64,000 nucleotides of DNA from Kosakonia arachidis (GCF_900116535.1 NZ_FPAU01000003.1:312403-376402); one strand, 5' to 3'; counted from the first letter of the stretch, positions 46,664-55,496 are shown. Translations and numbers: made by a program. The notes: generated by a model from the letters alone, not told the origin.

Positions 46664-47362
46664 TCAATGCAAATGAACCAGGGTCAGAACCCGGTTTTCC
46701 AGAAATTCATACCACCCCTTAACGCTAAATCCCGCCTCATATTCATGATTAAGCGTATGCGTCAGGCTGAAAGTAAATTGCTGCAAGTGGGGATCAATAT
46801 CACGCAGTTCAAAACTGTGAAAATCCAGATGTTGTTGATGTTCACGCGGGAAAGCCTTATAGGCACTTTCTTTAGCAGAAAAAAGCAACAGCAGAATGTG
46901 GTCCAAAAGCAAATCGCTGGTGGTGATCAAGGTGTCAATTTCCCGGGCAGAGGCAATGCGCTGGCTTATCGTATTGAGAGCTATCTTCGGCGAGAGCGAT
47001 TCAATATCTATCCCGACCCGGCCATAGTGCATTTTGATAACGGCGGCAGAAGCAAAATCGCGATCGTGAGAGATTGCCCCTCGATAAGAAGAAGGCCAGG
47101 AGGGCGCGCGATTATCTGCCATCAGCGGTGCCCGTAGTGTGATATCGAAATGCTGTAGTAATTTTTGAGCGCCAATCCGTCCAGCAAGATATTCAGCCTG
47201 GCGTTGCTTTGTTGCGCTCGCCAACCGTCGCGGGACCGGAACATCATAAATGCGAAAAGCATCATCCAGCGCACCATTCCAGGCAAAACGCAATACGGTG
47301 AAATGGATGTAATCGGGTAAGACTTTTATTATATGTTTTGTTTGAAACCAGCAAATTTTCAT
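46664..47362 (-). CDS. 4'-phosphopantetheinyl transferase, EntD-like
   Basis: 232 residues. Transfers phosphopantetheine from CoA to the Ser of carrier proteins. Signature VGIDIES (about 119-125) and FSAKESAYKAF (about 165-175) supply the Mg-binding Asp/Glu and catalytic Lys; the N-terminal RRLASATKQRQAEYLAGRIG region is EntD-like. Starts 22 bases after the LysE-type gene, so same transcript. The stand-alone carrier protein at 52026 is the obvious target. Confidence 0.9.
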   Translation of the reverse strand: MKICWFQTKHIIKVLPDYIHFTVLRFAWNGALDDAFRIYDVPVPRRLASATKQRQAEYLAGRIGAQKLLQHFDITLRAPLMADNRAPSWPSSYRGAISHDRDFASAAVIKMHYGRVGIDIESLSPKIALNTISQRIASAREIDTLITTSDLLLDHILLLLFSAKESAYKAFPREHQQHLDFHSFELRDIDPHLQQFTFSLTHTLNHEYEAGFSVKGWYEFLENRVLTLVHLH

Positions 47363-47384
47363 GATTGCTCCGCAGGCTTACGCA

Positions 47385-47981
47385 TCAGACTGCGACGGAA
47401 TGGTAAACCATAGAAGCAGCGAAGCTCGCCATCGCCAGCGATAGCCCGCGATAAAAAAACACCGGCCATAATCGCGATTGCTGTAGACCTTGTCTGGCAA
47501 TCCCCTTCCCACAGGCAACCCATATAAAAGAGAGAGGCAACAGTGCGACAAAAACACTCAGCATTGCGGCAGTGAAAGCCTGAAGTTCTCTGAAAGCAAT
47601 TGAAGGAATGATATATGTCGCAAAGACGAATGATTTGGGATTAAACAAAGTGGTAATAAAGATGGTTTTCATTTCAATTTTTGCCGGTCGAAACTGTAAT
47701 GAAAACCCCCAGACTTTAACGGCCAACCAGGCAACATAGAATGCTGATAATAATTTAATAATACCGAGTAAAAACGTGCCATGTTGAGCTAAAACACTCA
47801 CAATAACGCCCCAGAAGGTGATTGCACAAAAGTATCCCCCCCATTCGGCGATGATCATTTTTATACTTGGCCTGATACCACTGGCGTACCCTGAGAAAAG
47901 GAGGAGAGTATTGGTTGGGCCAGGCATTACAAGTAACAACATGCCAGAAACCATAATTTTAATGCAGTCATTCAGTAACAT
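47385..47981 (-). CDS. LysE/RhtB family amino acid exporter
   Basis: 198 residues, about six membrane helices. GPTNTLLLFSGYASGIRPSI near the N-terminus is the LysE/RhtB signature, and LFNPKSFVFATYIIPSIAF the conserved NPK region. Family members export basic or neutral amino acids, including threonine and homoserine, so it is a natural exporter for a chlorinated threonine. In operon with the phosphopantetheinyl transferase; divergent from the XRE-cupin regulator. Confidence 0.9.
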   Translation of the reverse strand: MLLNDCIKIMVSGMLLLVMPGPTNTLLLFSGYASGIRPSIKMIIAEWGGYFCAITFWGVIVSVLAQHGTFLLGIIKLLSAFYVAWLAVKVWGFSLQFRPAKIEMKTIFITTLFNPKSFVFATYIIPSIAFRELQAFTAAMLSVFVALLPLSFIWVACGKGIARQGLQQSRLWPVFFYRGLSLAMASFAASMVYHSVAV

Positions 47982-48119
47982 TTCAACCTCTGCTACATTA
48001 ACAAATGAGAAAAATCAGGCTGATAACCTGCGTTTAAATTCATGTGTCACTTTTAAAGCTATTTTCTTCCTTAAATGTTAATATGCTGCTAATTTTATCC
48101 CGACAGTGAAGATTAAAAG

Positions 48120-48692
48120 ATGAGCAATGCACAACAGAGCGATCGCTTAAAAAAAACGTACACCAACATTGGTAATAACGTAAAACAGTTACGAATAGCT
48201 CGAAATCTTTCACTTAATGAGCTGGCAAAAATTTCCGGCGTCTCCAAAGCCACGCTGTCCACGCTCGAATCGGGCGGCTCTAATCCTCGCGTAGATACAC
48301 TGGATGCCATCGCCAGCGCACTAAGACTTACATTAGGCGATCTGCTCGGTAATAATAATGAACGCTATCCCTATATTGAAAAAGGTGCTGACTATAAAGG
48401 AGATTATTCCCAGGTAATGAAGTTTCGCATCGGTCAGGGGAATATCACCGAAATATGGCATTTACAAATGAAACCCGGTGTGGTAATTAACAGCCCGGCT
48501 CATGTATCAGGAACCCATGAACATATCATCGTCCACCTTGGCACATTGCTTCTGAAAATATCTGACACTGAAAGCATTATTCTTCAACCCGGGGATTTTT
48601 ATGCCTTCTCAGGTGACGTTAAACATGCCTATATTTGTGCAGATGATGCTGTAAGTGCGACGGTTATCATGTCTTACAGTACACAAGGTTAA
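48120..48692 (+). CDS. XRE-cupin transcriptional regulator
   Basis: 190 residues: HTH (about 15-70; VKQLRIARNLSLNELAKISG, VSKATLSTLESG) and a C-terminal cupin (about 110-185; PAHVSGTHEHIIVHLG, LQPGDFYAFSGDVKHAYIC) with the His residues of a small-molecule or metal sensor. The only plus-strand gene in the biosynthetic island; diverges from the LysE operon and is a good candidate regulator of the cluster. Confidence 0.9.
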   Translation: MSNAQQSDRLKKTYTNIGNNVKQLRIARNLSLNELAKISGVSKATLSTLESGGSNPRVDTLDAIASALRLTLGDLLGNNNERYPYIEKGADYKGDYSQVMKFRIGQGNITEIWHLQMKPGVVINSPAHVSGTHEHIIVHLGTLLLKISDTESIILQPGDFYAFSGDVKHAYICADDAVSATVIMSYSTQG

Positions 48693-48742
48693 TTCAGCAG
48701 GTCAGCGGTATTACTGTGTTACCATTCTCCTGCCTCCGCCAT

Positions 48743-49459
48743 TTAAATATTAAAGACCGTATTCTCCCGTATAAAATGCATTGTTAACTCGCTAATCTCA
48801 TGAGCCTGTGCCTCTGAAATAAAATGCCCCCCAGAGATCTCCTCCAGCCTGAATGGCCGGAGGGTACATTCTTGCCATCGTTCTGGTGGAGAAAGAAATA
48901 ATGGGTCTTCTTTTCCGTAAAAGGCTAATACTGGAATATCATCAAGCGCAGAGCTATCTTCTTCACTGATAGAATTAGCGACCTGTAAATCAGCGGAAAG
49001 AACCTGCAAAAATTGCTCCAGCAAAGCGGGCTCTCGTTGCAGCCAGTCAGGTAATTTCCCGAGATGATTAGCAAATTTAAGTAATGAATTTTTTGATATT
49101 TCACTGGATTCAGTAAAATCAAAATATTTACGACAATGGATTGGCTCGTTCCCAATCACCACGAGCATACTTTTCGGTCGATCATCATAGAAACGGTATT
49201 TTTTGGCCATCACATAAGCGATATAGGCTCCGAGGCTATGGCCCATAAAAATTATCGGGCAATGGCGCGGCAATTGTGGACAAAAATCCTTAATCACCTG
49301 ATTAACATCCGTTAGCAACGGCTCCATGCGGCGGCGCCCGCGGCCAGGCATTTCAAACTTACTAACATTGAAGTTTGAAAAATGCTTTTCCAGCACATTA
49401 AGCGCGGCAGCATTCCCTCCGGCATGATGAAACATGGCGATATGTGGCTGTTCATTCAT
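48743..49459 (-). CDS. Type II thioesterase
   Basis: 238-residue alpha/beta-hydrolase of the NRPS type II thioesterase group. HHAGG oxyanion region (11-15), nucleophile GHSLG (Ser 75), Asp in YGKEDPLF and His in ISGGHFI. The ATG at 49459 (MNEQPH) overlaps the exporter gene stop by eight bases and follows AGGGAAG; an upstream frame to 49498 is unlikely. Last gene of the operon. In place of a condensation domain it probably releases the finished amino acid from the carrier. Confidence 0.9.
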   Translation of the reverse strand: MNEQPHIAMFHHAGGNAAALNVLEKHFSNFNVSKFEMPGRGRRRMEPLLTDVNQVIKDFCPQLPRHCPIIFMGHSLGAYIAYVMAKKYRFYDDRPKSMLVVIGNEPIHCRKYFDFTESSEISKNSLLKFANHLGKLPDWLQREPALLEQFLQVLSADLQVANSISEEDSSALDDIPVLAFYGKEDPLFLSPPERWQECTLRPFRLEEISGGHFISEAQAHEISELTMHFIRENTVFNI

Positions 49460-50369
49460 AACGCTTCCCTTCAGCAATACGCCCCAACAGGGCCGCACAT
49501 ATAATGATCCCGCCCCCTATTGCTTGCAGAAAACTAAGTGTTTCCCCCATGATTGTGATGGCAAACATAGCCGCAAAGGCCGGTTCGAGAGACAAGATCA
49601 ACCCGACGCGCGTCGGACTGGTTATTTTAGCGGCATATAATTGCATCAGGAATGCAAATGCCGTCGCCAGCAGACTCAGAAAGAGAATCAACCCCCATGT
49701 CGAAATGGATATTTCAGGGATATATTGCAGCGCTGTGGGTTCGGTCAGCACAATAGTAACCAGCCCGAGGGCAGCGACAACAAGTAATTCAATCAATGTG
49801 ATATTGATAAGTGAGTAATCCTTACCCGCGGTCTGCCGACCAAACATAAATATCTGAAAACCGCGAATCAATGCAGCCGATAAGATAAGAATGTCGCCTT
49901 GATTGAACTCAATATTACCATTGGCAGTAAAGCTCAACATGCCGCCACCTGCAAGGGACATAAAACAGGTGAAATAGATGAATTTGCTTTGCTTTCTCTT
50001 GCCGATAAAACGTTCAAAAAAGGGAACTAACACCACCGATAATGCAATCAAGAAACCAGCATTAGCAGCCGATGTGTGTTTAACACCAAACGTTTCAAAT
50101 GTCAGAATAGCATAAAGTAGTACACCAAAGACGATCCCATTAATCACTTCGCCGCGCGTGAAGCTGTTTAATCTGACACGAGTGCCAACAAACATAAAGG
50201 GAACAGCCAGCGCGAACCTCAGCATTAAAAATAAGGGGACGGTGACCCCTGCGTGGATAATCAGCTGCATCAAGGAATAACTTGCCCCCCATGAGAGGGC
50301 AACGGTCAATAATCCCAGGTCAATTATCCAAAGTCGGCTGCGTGGTGCCAGAAGAGAATAATTAGACAT
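49452..50369 (-). CDS. EamA-family (DMT) transporter
   Basis: 305 residues with about ten membrane helices and two EamA repeats (LLTVALSWGASYSLMQLIIH near the N-terminus; GLILSLEPAFAAMFAITIMG near the C-terminus). Overlaps both flanking genes by eight bases, so it belongs to the biosynthetic operon. Likely exports the product; family members often move amino acids or metabolites. Confidence 0.9.
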   Translation of the reverse strand: MSNYSLLAPRSRLWIIDLGLLTVALSWGASYSLMQLIIHAGVTVPLFLMLRFALAVPFMFVGTRVRLNSFTRGEVINGIVFGVLLYAILTFETFGVKHTSAANAGFLIALSVVLVPFFERFIGKRKQSKFIYFTCFMSLAGGGMLSFTANGNIEFNQGDILILSAALIRGFQIFMFGRQTAGKDYSLINITLIELLVVAALGLVTIVLTEPTALQYIPEISISTWGLILFLSLLATAFAFLMQLYAAKITSPTRVGLILSLEPAFAAMFAITIMGETLSFLQAIGGGIIICAALLGRIAEGKRYE

Positions 50370-51042
50370 GACATTCCTTTAGCGGGACATGCCCGGCATC
50401 ATAGCTTATCCGTAGCGTACCCTTTTTAAACTTTATCGCTTTAATGCTAAATGAGCTAATTTTTGCCAAATCATCCGTGTGCGTCCCGGCACAAGGCATA
50501 GGCTCTGATTGATTAATCTGGCACAGCCGGGTGGAACCCTCGAACCAACTTCGGATTTCCGCCCCCTTCTGCAGACGCTGGCAAATAATGCTCTCAATTT
50601 CATCCACATCCAGGCGATCGGCTGGAATAGCAGAAGCATCAATAGCGCTAAATTCCACCCGCGACTCACCGGGGAAATGGTGCCCCCGGACAGCTATCCA
50701 CCCGAACTGACGCATTTCCCAATTCAGTAAATGCCCGGCAGTATGCAGTGCTGCATGGTAAGCGCGGGCATCTGCCGATACAACGGAAGATACTTTTGTT
50801 TCTACCGGCGGCGAAAAAGGAGACTGCGGATAAAGGACCACTAAACCTGACGCCTGTTTTTTTACTACCACCGGGATGTCGTTAACCCACCCGAGATCTG
50901 CGGGCTGCCCGCCTCCCTGCGGATGAAAAATATTATCCCGCAGGGCAATCCATTGTCCTCCTTCATCAGCGCCGGTAGCAATGACATCGCTTAATATATT
51001 AAAGCGATAAGTGTCCTCCAGATAACACTGGTTTTGTTGCAT
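50362..51042 (-). CDS. AlaX-type trans-editing protein
   Basis: 226-residue homologue of the AlaRS/ThrRS editing domain. Zinc motifs HTAGH (100-104) and CAGTH (184-188) are both complete, and FHPQGGGQPAD (39-49) is the AlaX/AlaRS editing-core loop. Such proteins hydrolyse wrongly charged aminoacyl-tRNA. Placed inside a biosynthetic operon for a threonine-like amino acid, it probably clears tRNA charged with the product, giving self-resistance; that role is inference. Confidence 0.88.
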   Translation of the reverse strand: MQQNQCYLEDTYRFNILSDVIATGADEGGQWIALRDNIFHPQGGGQPADLGWVNDIPVVVKKQASGLVVLYPQSPFSPPVETKVSSVVSADARAYHAALHTAGHLLNWEMRQFGWIAVRGHHFPGESRVEFSAIDASAIPADRLDVDEIESIICQRLQKGAEIRSWFEGSTRLCQINQSEPMPCAGTHTDDLAKISSFSIKAIKFKKGTLRISYDAGHVPLKECHV

Positions 51043-51058
51043 AGCGATAATCCTTATT

Positions 51059-52000
51059 TTATACAGAAAGAGGAGTAAATGGATTTCCGAGCAAATTATG
51101 GGTTGCTATACGGTTATTAGCATTACGACTTTGGCCAGCAACAATCACGCAGCCAAATTTATCCAATGGGATATTACCACCGTACTCATGCACATGATCG
51201 GTATTAGGATAAATATCAACAAAGCTGGGTGCATAGCGGGTTGCAAAGCCCATCCGATACATCTTATCAGAGATATTAGGATAGGAAGCATGCATTAATG
51301 TTGACCAAAAAATGACACATTGACCGGCTTTCATCTCCAACGGGACGGCCTGGTTTTCATCTGGATGCCAGTCAGGATCTATTTGCAGGTCACGATAATC
51401 ATAACCAAAGAACCCACGGCTCTTACCATCCTTTTCAATATTATTGATAATATCGCTTTGGTATTGCATTGATCTATTTTCATCATAATTCATTTTATGA
51501 TGGGTGCCAGGCATAATTTCCAGACAACCATTCTCAATAGTTGAATCAGTAAAGGCAGTCCAGACTGTTAAGGTCCCTTTGCCAAACTGATCTTCAGTTT
51601 CTCCTGGCCAAAGAATTTGCGGTTTTCCGCTGGCGTTGGCAAATGTATCAGCCTGATGCCAGTCAGTACCCTCATCACCTGGGTATTTAGGGAAGAACTC
51701 CGTACGCCAGCACAGAACGTCATCGCCAAGGATATCAGATACTGGCGCCACAATTTTTGGATTAGTAACATGTTGGCTAAGTTTATTGATATCAAGATGG
51801 CGATCGTAATTAGAGATATTTGTTGCCGCACCGTAAGAATCTGAAGGGTAAGCCGCATTAGAACGATCTGGTAATTGCCGACGAACGGCGCTCCAAATTT
51901 CCGCCATTTCTTCTGGAGAATAAATGGTAATGGGGCCGATATAACCATTTTTGTGGAAGCTGGCAATTTGCTCTTCAGACAAATGAATTTTGTTTGACAT
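51059..52000 (-). CDS. SyrB2-like non-haem iron halogenase
   Basis: 313-residue Fe(II)/2-oxoglutarate enzyme very close to SyrB2 of syringomycin synthesis. The iron motif reads [14 protein letters not shown]: His 115 is a ligand, and Ala 117 replaces the Asp/Glu of hydroxylases, leaving room for chloride. The second His is in STLMHASYP (His 237), and Arg 255 in [11 protein letters not shown] suits 2-oxoglutarate binding. SyrB2 chlorinates the methyl carbon of threonine bound to a carrier protein. The neighbouring adenylation domain and carrier protein supply exactly that substrate. Preceded by GGAG at good spacing. Confidence 0.94.
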   Translation of the reverse strand: MSNKIHLSEEQIASFHKNGYIGPITIYSPEEMAEIWSAVRRQLPDRSNAAYPSDSYGAATNISNYDRHLDINKLSQHVTNPKIVAPVSDILGDDVLCWRTEFFPKYPGDEGTDWHQADTFANASGKPQILWPGETEDQFGKGTLTVWTAFTDSTIENGCLEIMPGTHHKMNYDENRSMQYQSDIINNIEKDGKSRGFFGYDYRDLQIDPDWHPDENQAVPLEMKAGQCVIFWSTLMHASYPNISDKMYRMGFATRYAPSFVDIYPNTDHVHEYGGNIPLDKFGCVIVAGQSRNANNRIATHNLLGNPFTPLSV

Positions 52001-52025
52001 GATAATCTCCAGAGAGTGATTGGTT

Positions 52026-52277
52026 TTATTTAATGCTGTAAAATGTTTCGCTAAGCGTGCTGTTATATAAACGCTCCATGGACAACGTTAGATTGAATTC
52101 ATTTCGCACACGTTCATTAAGTGCAATCGCAATCATGGAATGTCCGCCAATATCAAGGAAGTTATCTTCCGCACTGACTGGTTTTTCTAAAATATCCTGC
52201 AACCATGCAATATACTGTTGTAACGCAAGTACTTTTACCTGTTCTTTATTCACATCATCTAAATCAACTGCGTTCAT
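52026..52277 (-). CDS. Stand-alone peptidyl carrier protein
   Basis: 83-residue carrier domain. [16 protein letters not shown] contains the phosphopantetheine Ser (Ser 47) in the canonical D-x-GGHS. Three bases after the adenylation gene and 25 before the halogenase gene (transcribed direction), so it holds the amino acid while the halogenase acts. Activated presumably by the transferase at 46664. Confidence 0.93.
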   Translation of the reverse strand: MNAVDLDDVNKEQVKVLALQQYIAWLQDILEKPVSAEDNFLDIGGHSMIAIALNERVRNEFNLTLSMERLYNSTLSETFYSIK

Positions 52278-52280
52278 AAT

Positions 52281-53813
52281 TTACTCCACAGAAAGTTTCA
52301 GGTGTTGTTTATCGATTTTTCCATTAATGGTTTTCGGTATAGCATCAAAACCACGATAGCGAATAGGTCGCATATAAAATGGCAATGACTCCTTCGCCAA
52401 TTTATGTAGCTGTTCAATAACATCGGCTTTATTGCCAGATGAAGCAAAACAACAAACCAGATGATGACCCAGGGTTTCTGAATGAGACGTTATGACGGAA
52501 ATGTCGATAATAGATTCATGCCTTGCCAGCACAGACTCAATCTCACCAATTTCGATGCGATAACCATTTATTTTAACCTGCTGATCGCAGCGCCCCATAT
52601 AAACTAACTTACCTGCGAAATCATATTGAACAAGATCCCCTGTACAATAATACCGCTCGGTAATGTTATTTTTTTCAGCCAAAATAAATTTACCATTGGT
52701 ATCATTATTCTGGTTTAGGTAACCCGGAGTGACTTGCGGGCCACAGAGAAGCAATTCGCCATAGCCAGGTTGCTGATTACTTTCATCAAGAGGTCGAATG
52801 ATGTAATCGAATCCAGGTAATAATTCACCGATAATTGACTCTGAGCGTTCCAGATCATCATCACTGATAATATGCCAACTTGAATGAACAGTTGTTTCGG
52901 TAATGCCGTACATATTGACCAGTAAAGGAGACGTCAGCCCAATATGCTGCTGCCATTGTTTTAGCATCTGAAAATTAAGTCTTTCGCCACCAAAAACAAC
53001 AAACCGTAAAACCAATGACCCCTTCGGGAATTGACAGAGCCAGGGGGCATTAACGGAAAAAGCGCCCGGCGTCTGGTTAAGTAAAGTAATTTTTTGATCG
53101 TGAATGAGCTGAGCCAGCTTACCTGGGGTCAATCGTGTTTCATTATCTGGAATGACAAGCTTTCCACCATAAGCTAAAACTGACCACATTTCCCATACTG
53201 AAAAATCAAAAGCATAGGAATGAAAAAGCACAGTGGAATCATCTTCGTTGAACTTAAATACAGGCTCCGTTGCACGAAAGAGAGCACGCAAATTAGCATG
53301 GGTGATCGGAACACCTTTCGGGTTACCTGTCGTACCCGAAGTATAGATAATATATGCCAGCCCTTCCGGAACGGCCGCATTCAGTACTGAATCCGCAATA
53401 ACAGATACCGACAGCATTTGGTATAGGCTTTTTGCCTGAAAGTCGGCAAAGTTTGAATGACCGCTCTCATTGATAATCATACAAGGCTGAGAATCATTCA
53501 GTATCAGACTATTGCGCGCTACTGGCGCATTACGGTCTAGCGGTACATAAGCAGCGCCAATGAACTGAACCGCCAGAATTGAGGCGATTAACCCGGCGCC
53601 TGGTGGCAGTTCTATTGCAATCCGGTCACCAGCGTGAACACCTTCATCCTTCAGGACCTGAACAATCCTGAGCATCCAGTCTCTAAGCTCGCCGTAGCTG
53701 ATCTCATGGTTGGGATCTTTTACCGCAACCTTCTGTGGAAATTTCCAGGATACAGCCCAAAAAAGCGCAATTTGAGTTAACGCATCATGTGCCTGTGAAT
53801 CAATGATTCTCAT
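52281..53813 (-). CDS. Stand-alone NRPS adenylation domain, predicted L-threonine specific
   Basis: 510-residue amino acid-activating enzyme. Core motifs A3 YTSGTTGNPKG (157-167), A4 FDFSVWE, A5 NMYGITETT, A7 YYCTGDL, A8 GRCDQQVKINGYRIE, A10 NGKIDK (Lys 499) are intact. Reading the ten specificity residues gives D-F-W-N-V-G-M-V-H-K, one conservative change from the threonine code D-F-W-N-I-G-M-V-H-K. No condensation or thioesterase domain attached. GGAGGG precedes the ATG. First gene of the chlorination operon. Confidence 0.95.
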   Translation of the reverse strand: MRIIDSQAHDALTQIALFWAVSWKFPQKVAVKDPNHEISYGELRDWMLRIVQVLKDEGVHAGDRIAIELPPGAGLIASILAVQFIGAAYVPLDRNAPVARNSLILNDSQPCMIINESGHSNFADFQAKSLYQMLSVSVIADSVLNAAVPEGLAYIIYTSGTTGNPKGVPITHANLRALFRATEPVFKFNEDDSTVLFHSYAFDFSVWEMWSVLAYGGKLVIPDNETRLTPGKLAQLIHDQKITLLNQTPGAFSVNAPWLCQFPKGSLVLRFVVFGGERLNFQMLKQWQQHIGLTSPLLVNMYGITETTVHSSWHIISDDDLERSESIIGELLPGFDYIIRPLDESNQQPGYGELLLCGPQVTPGYLNQNNDTNGKFILAEKNNITERYYCTGDLVQYDFAGKLVYMGRCDQQVKINGYRIEIGEIESVLARHESIIDISVITSHSETLGHHLVCCFASSGNKADVIEQLHKLAKESLPFYMRPIRYRGFDAIPKTINGKIDKQHLKLSVE

Positions 53814-54527
53814 ACAATACCCTCCTGTTCGGAATAAAAGTACAATAAGAAATAAAAGCGAACAAATGTTTTTTTATTGTTAATATCGAATTTTAATTTA
53901 AGTTATTGTTAAGTAATAATAAATAAATATTAAGCCTGTGATGTCAGCGTGATGATGTGAAAAAACTGTTCGTTTTAATGCATGGTCTCGGGCGATTGAA
54001 TCCGCGTTCGCTCGCGGCGATCTACGTGTCAATCATGATAAACACCGTCATGGCGACGTGGATGCGGGAGGATGAACTGAGTTTGAAAGGAAAAAGGTTG
54101 GTACTAACGATAGCTCTGGCAGGAGGGGCATGATCCTAAGGGCGTGCTATTACCGGCGGCAGTGTGATTTGTTTGTATGTAATTAATTGTGTTGGTGATT
54201 TTTATTTTTGCACGAAAGGGAAGGGGCAAAAAGGGTGACGATAGAGTTGATAGAGAAGAAGTTTTTGTATCTGTATGATATTTAAGATCATTGTTTGGAG
54301 GTGAGATTTTGCATGTTGGTTGAGGCTTCAGTGGAGGTTGCGTACTGGTCGTTCGCTTCCAGAAGTGAGCGTTTCTGTCGAATAATTCACTCTTTTGATT
54401 TTTCCGGCCTGTAGACCATGCTCATTTAATACACGCAAAAAACAATAACGCCATCTGTAGCCGAAGGCGATACAGGTAGATGGCCTCTGATATATCTCAT
54501 GATGTCCCTTAATAATAAGAGAATATC
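53814..54527. other. Promoter region of the chlorination operon and flanking sequence
   Basis: About 700 bases, very AT-rich next to the operon (53860-53935), presumably holding its promoter. No intact gene. A hairpin-like pair GCCATCT/AGATGGC at about 54449-54483 may be a terminator or leader of the following pseudogene. Confidence 0.4.
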
Positions 54528-54755
54528 ATGCTTGAACTTCGTCCTAAGTGAGAATGCTGTGATAAAGCTCTGCCACCTGAATCAAAAGGGGCATATATCT
54601 GTTCATTCGAATGCCCATTTTGCGTCGATTGCGTGACCCAACGGCTTAAGGGTCATTGCCCGAACTGGGGAGGGGAACTGGTGCGACGTCCAATACGCCC
54701 CGAAGCATCCCCCATGCGATACCCAGTATCCAGTCAGCGTCTCTATAAACAGTAA
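54528..54755 (+). pseudogene. DUF1272 gene with in-frame TGA
   Basis: 75 codons matching the small Cys-rich DUF1272 zinc-binding family (LELRPK, then ECCDKALPPESKGAYICSFE, CPFCVDCVTQRLKGHCPN). Codon 8, where the family has Cys, is TGA, and another expected Cys (PNCGGEL) has become Trp (PNWGGEL). Loss of two zinc ligands with one nonsense codon indicates a dead gene rather than a selenoprotein. Confidence 0.65.
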
Positions 54756-54816
54756 AGAGCAGATGTTGGCGATATGTTTAAATCCGCACTACAAAAAATT
54801 CCCGTAACCAGCAAGT

Positions 54817-55365
54817 TCAATCCTTACGGGCGTCATGATTGATAAGACGTGTGCGGCACACTTCCAGAATTTCATCAGCAAGAGCGGAATTATCCGGGCA
54901 GGCTCGGGATAGTACCAGGGCACCAACAAGATGTGCCATGGTATCTATCAGGTCTGCGCGCGTTTCATGTTCATTTTCTAAAACTGCCAACTGACGTTCA
55001 ATTCCGGCCGCAAACGTCTCCCTGATTGATTCAGACTGCCGGGCTGTATCAGCACCAAGTGCCGACATCACGCAGCCCTTTCCCATATCATCGCGATGGG
55101 GTCGGGAGAGGTAATATTCAATAAATTTTTCCCGGTCCACACCTGCCGTGCTTTCTGCAGAACGCGTAAAACCGCAGGTCATTGCCTCCGCCATCAGATC
55201 AGCCTTAGAGCCAAAGTGCTTATAGAAACCGCCGTGGGTTAACCCTGCCGCTGACATCAGTTCCGCAACGCCCACGCCGTCAAAACCGCGTTCACGAAAA
55301 AGTTTTGATGCCGTTTCAACAATGCGCATCCGATTTTCCCGGACCTGCTCTTTTGACACTTTCAT
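54817..55365 (-). CDS. TetR-family repressor
   Basis: 182 residues from MKVSKEQV. TetR N-terminal HTH (IVETASKLFRERGFDGVGVA, SAAGLTHGGFYKHFGSKADL) and a C-terminal ligand domain. The ATG at 55365 is preferred over the longer frame to 55422. Divergent from the old yellow enzyme operon, with a 16-bp palindrome between, so it most likely represses that operon until an electrophile binds, as NemR does. Confidence 0.92.
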   Translation of the reverse strand: MKVSKEQVRENRMRIVETASKLFRERGFDGVGVAELMSAAGLTHGGFYKHFGSKADLMAEAMTCGFTRSAESTAGVDREKFIEYYLSRPHRDDMGKGCVMSALGADTARQSESIRETFAAGIERQLAVLENEHETRADLIDTMAHLVGALVLSRACPDNSALADEILEVCRTRLINHDARKD

Positions 55366-55438
55366 GCTTTCTGCCCTTCCGAAAATAGGCGTTAAGTATA
55401 CATTGATGATGGTCATAATCAAACTGGTTGACTTTATA

Positions 55439-55454
55439 GATGATGATCATCATC
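55439..55454. promoter_or_regulatory. 16-bp palindrome, candidate TetR operator
   Basis: GATGATGATCATCATC, between the TetR start (55365) and the OYE start (55497). GATGATGGTCATAATC nearby (from about 55405) may be a second half-site. Confidence 0.55.
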
Positions 55455-55496
55455 ATTAAATTAACCTTTGACCGACCGCTTAGCAGGCAAATAAAC

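Noticed and set aside
54549..54551. TGA at a conserved Cys position in the DUF1272 gene as a selenocysteine codon
   Set aside because: A second conserved Cys is also lost (Trp), no SECIS-type hairpin was noticed, and no selenoprotein of this family is known to me.
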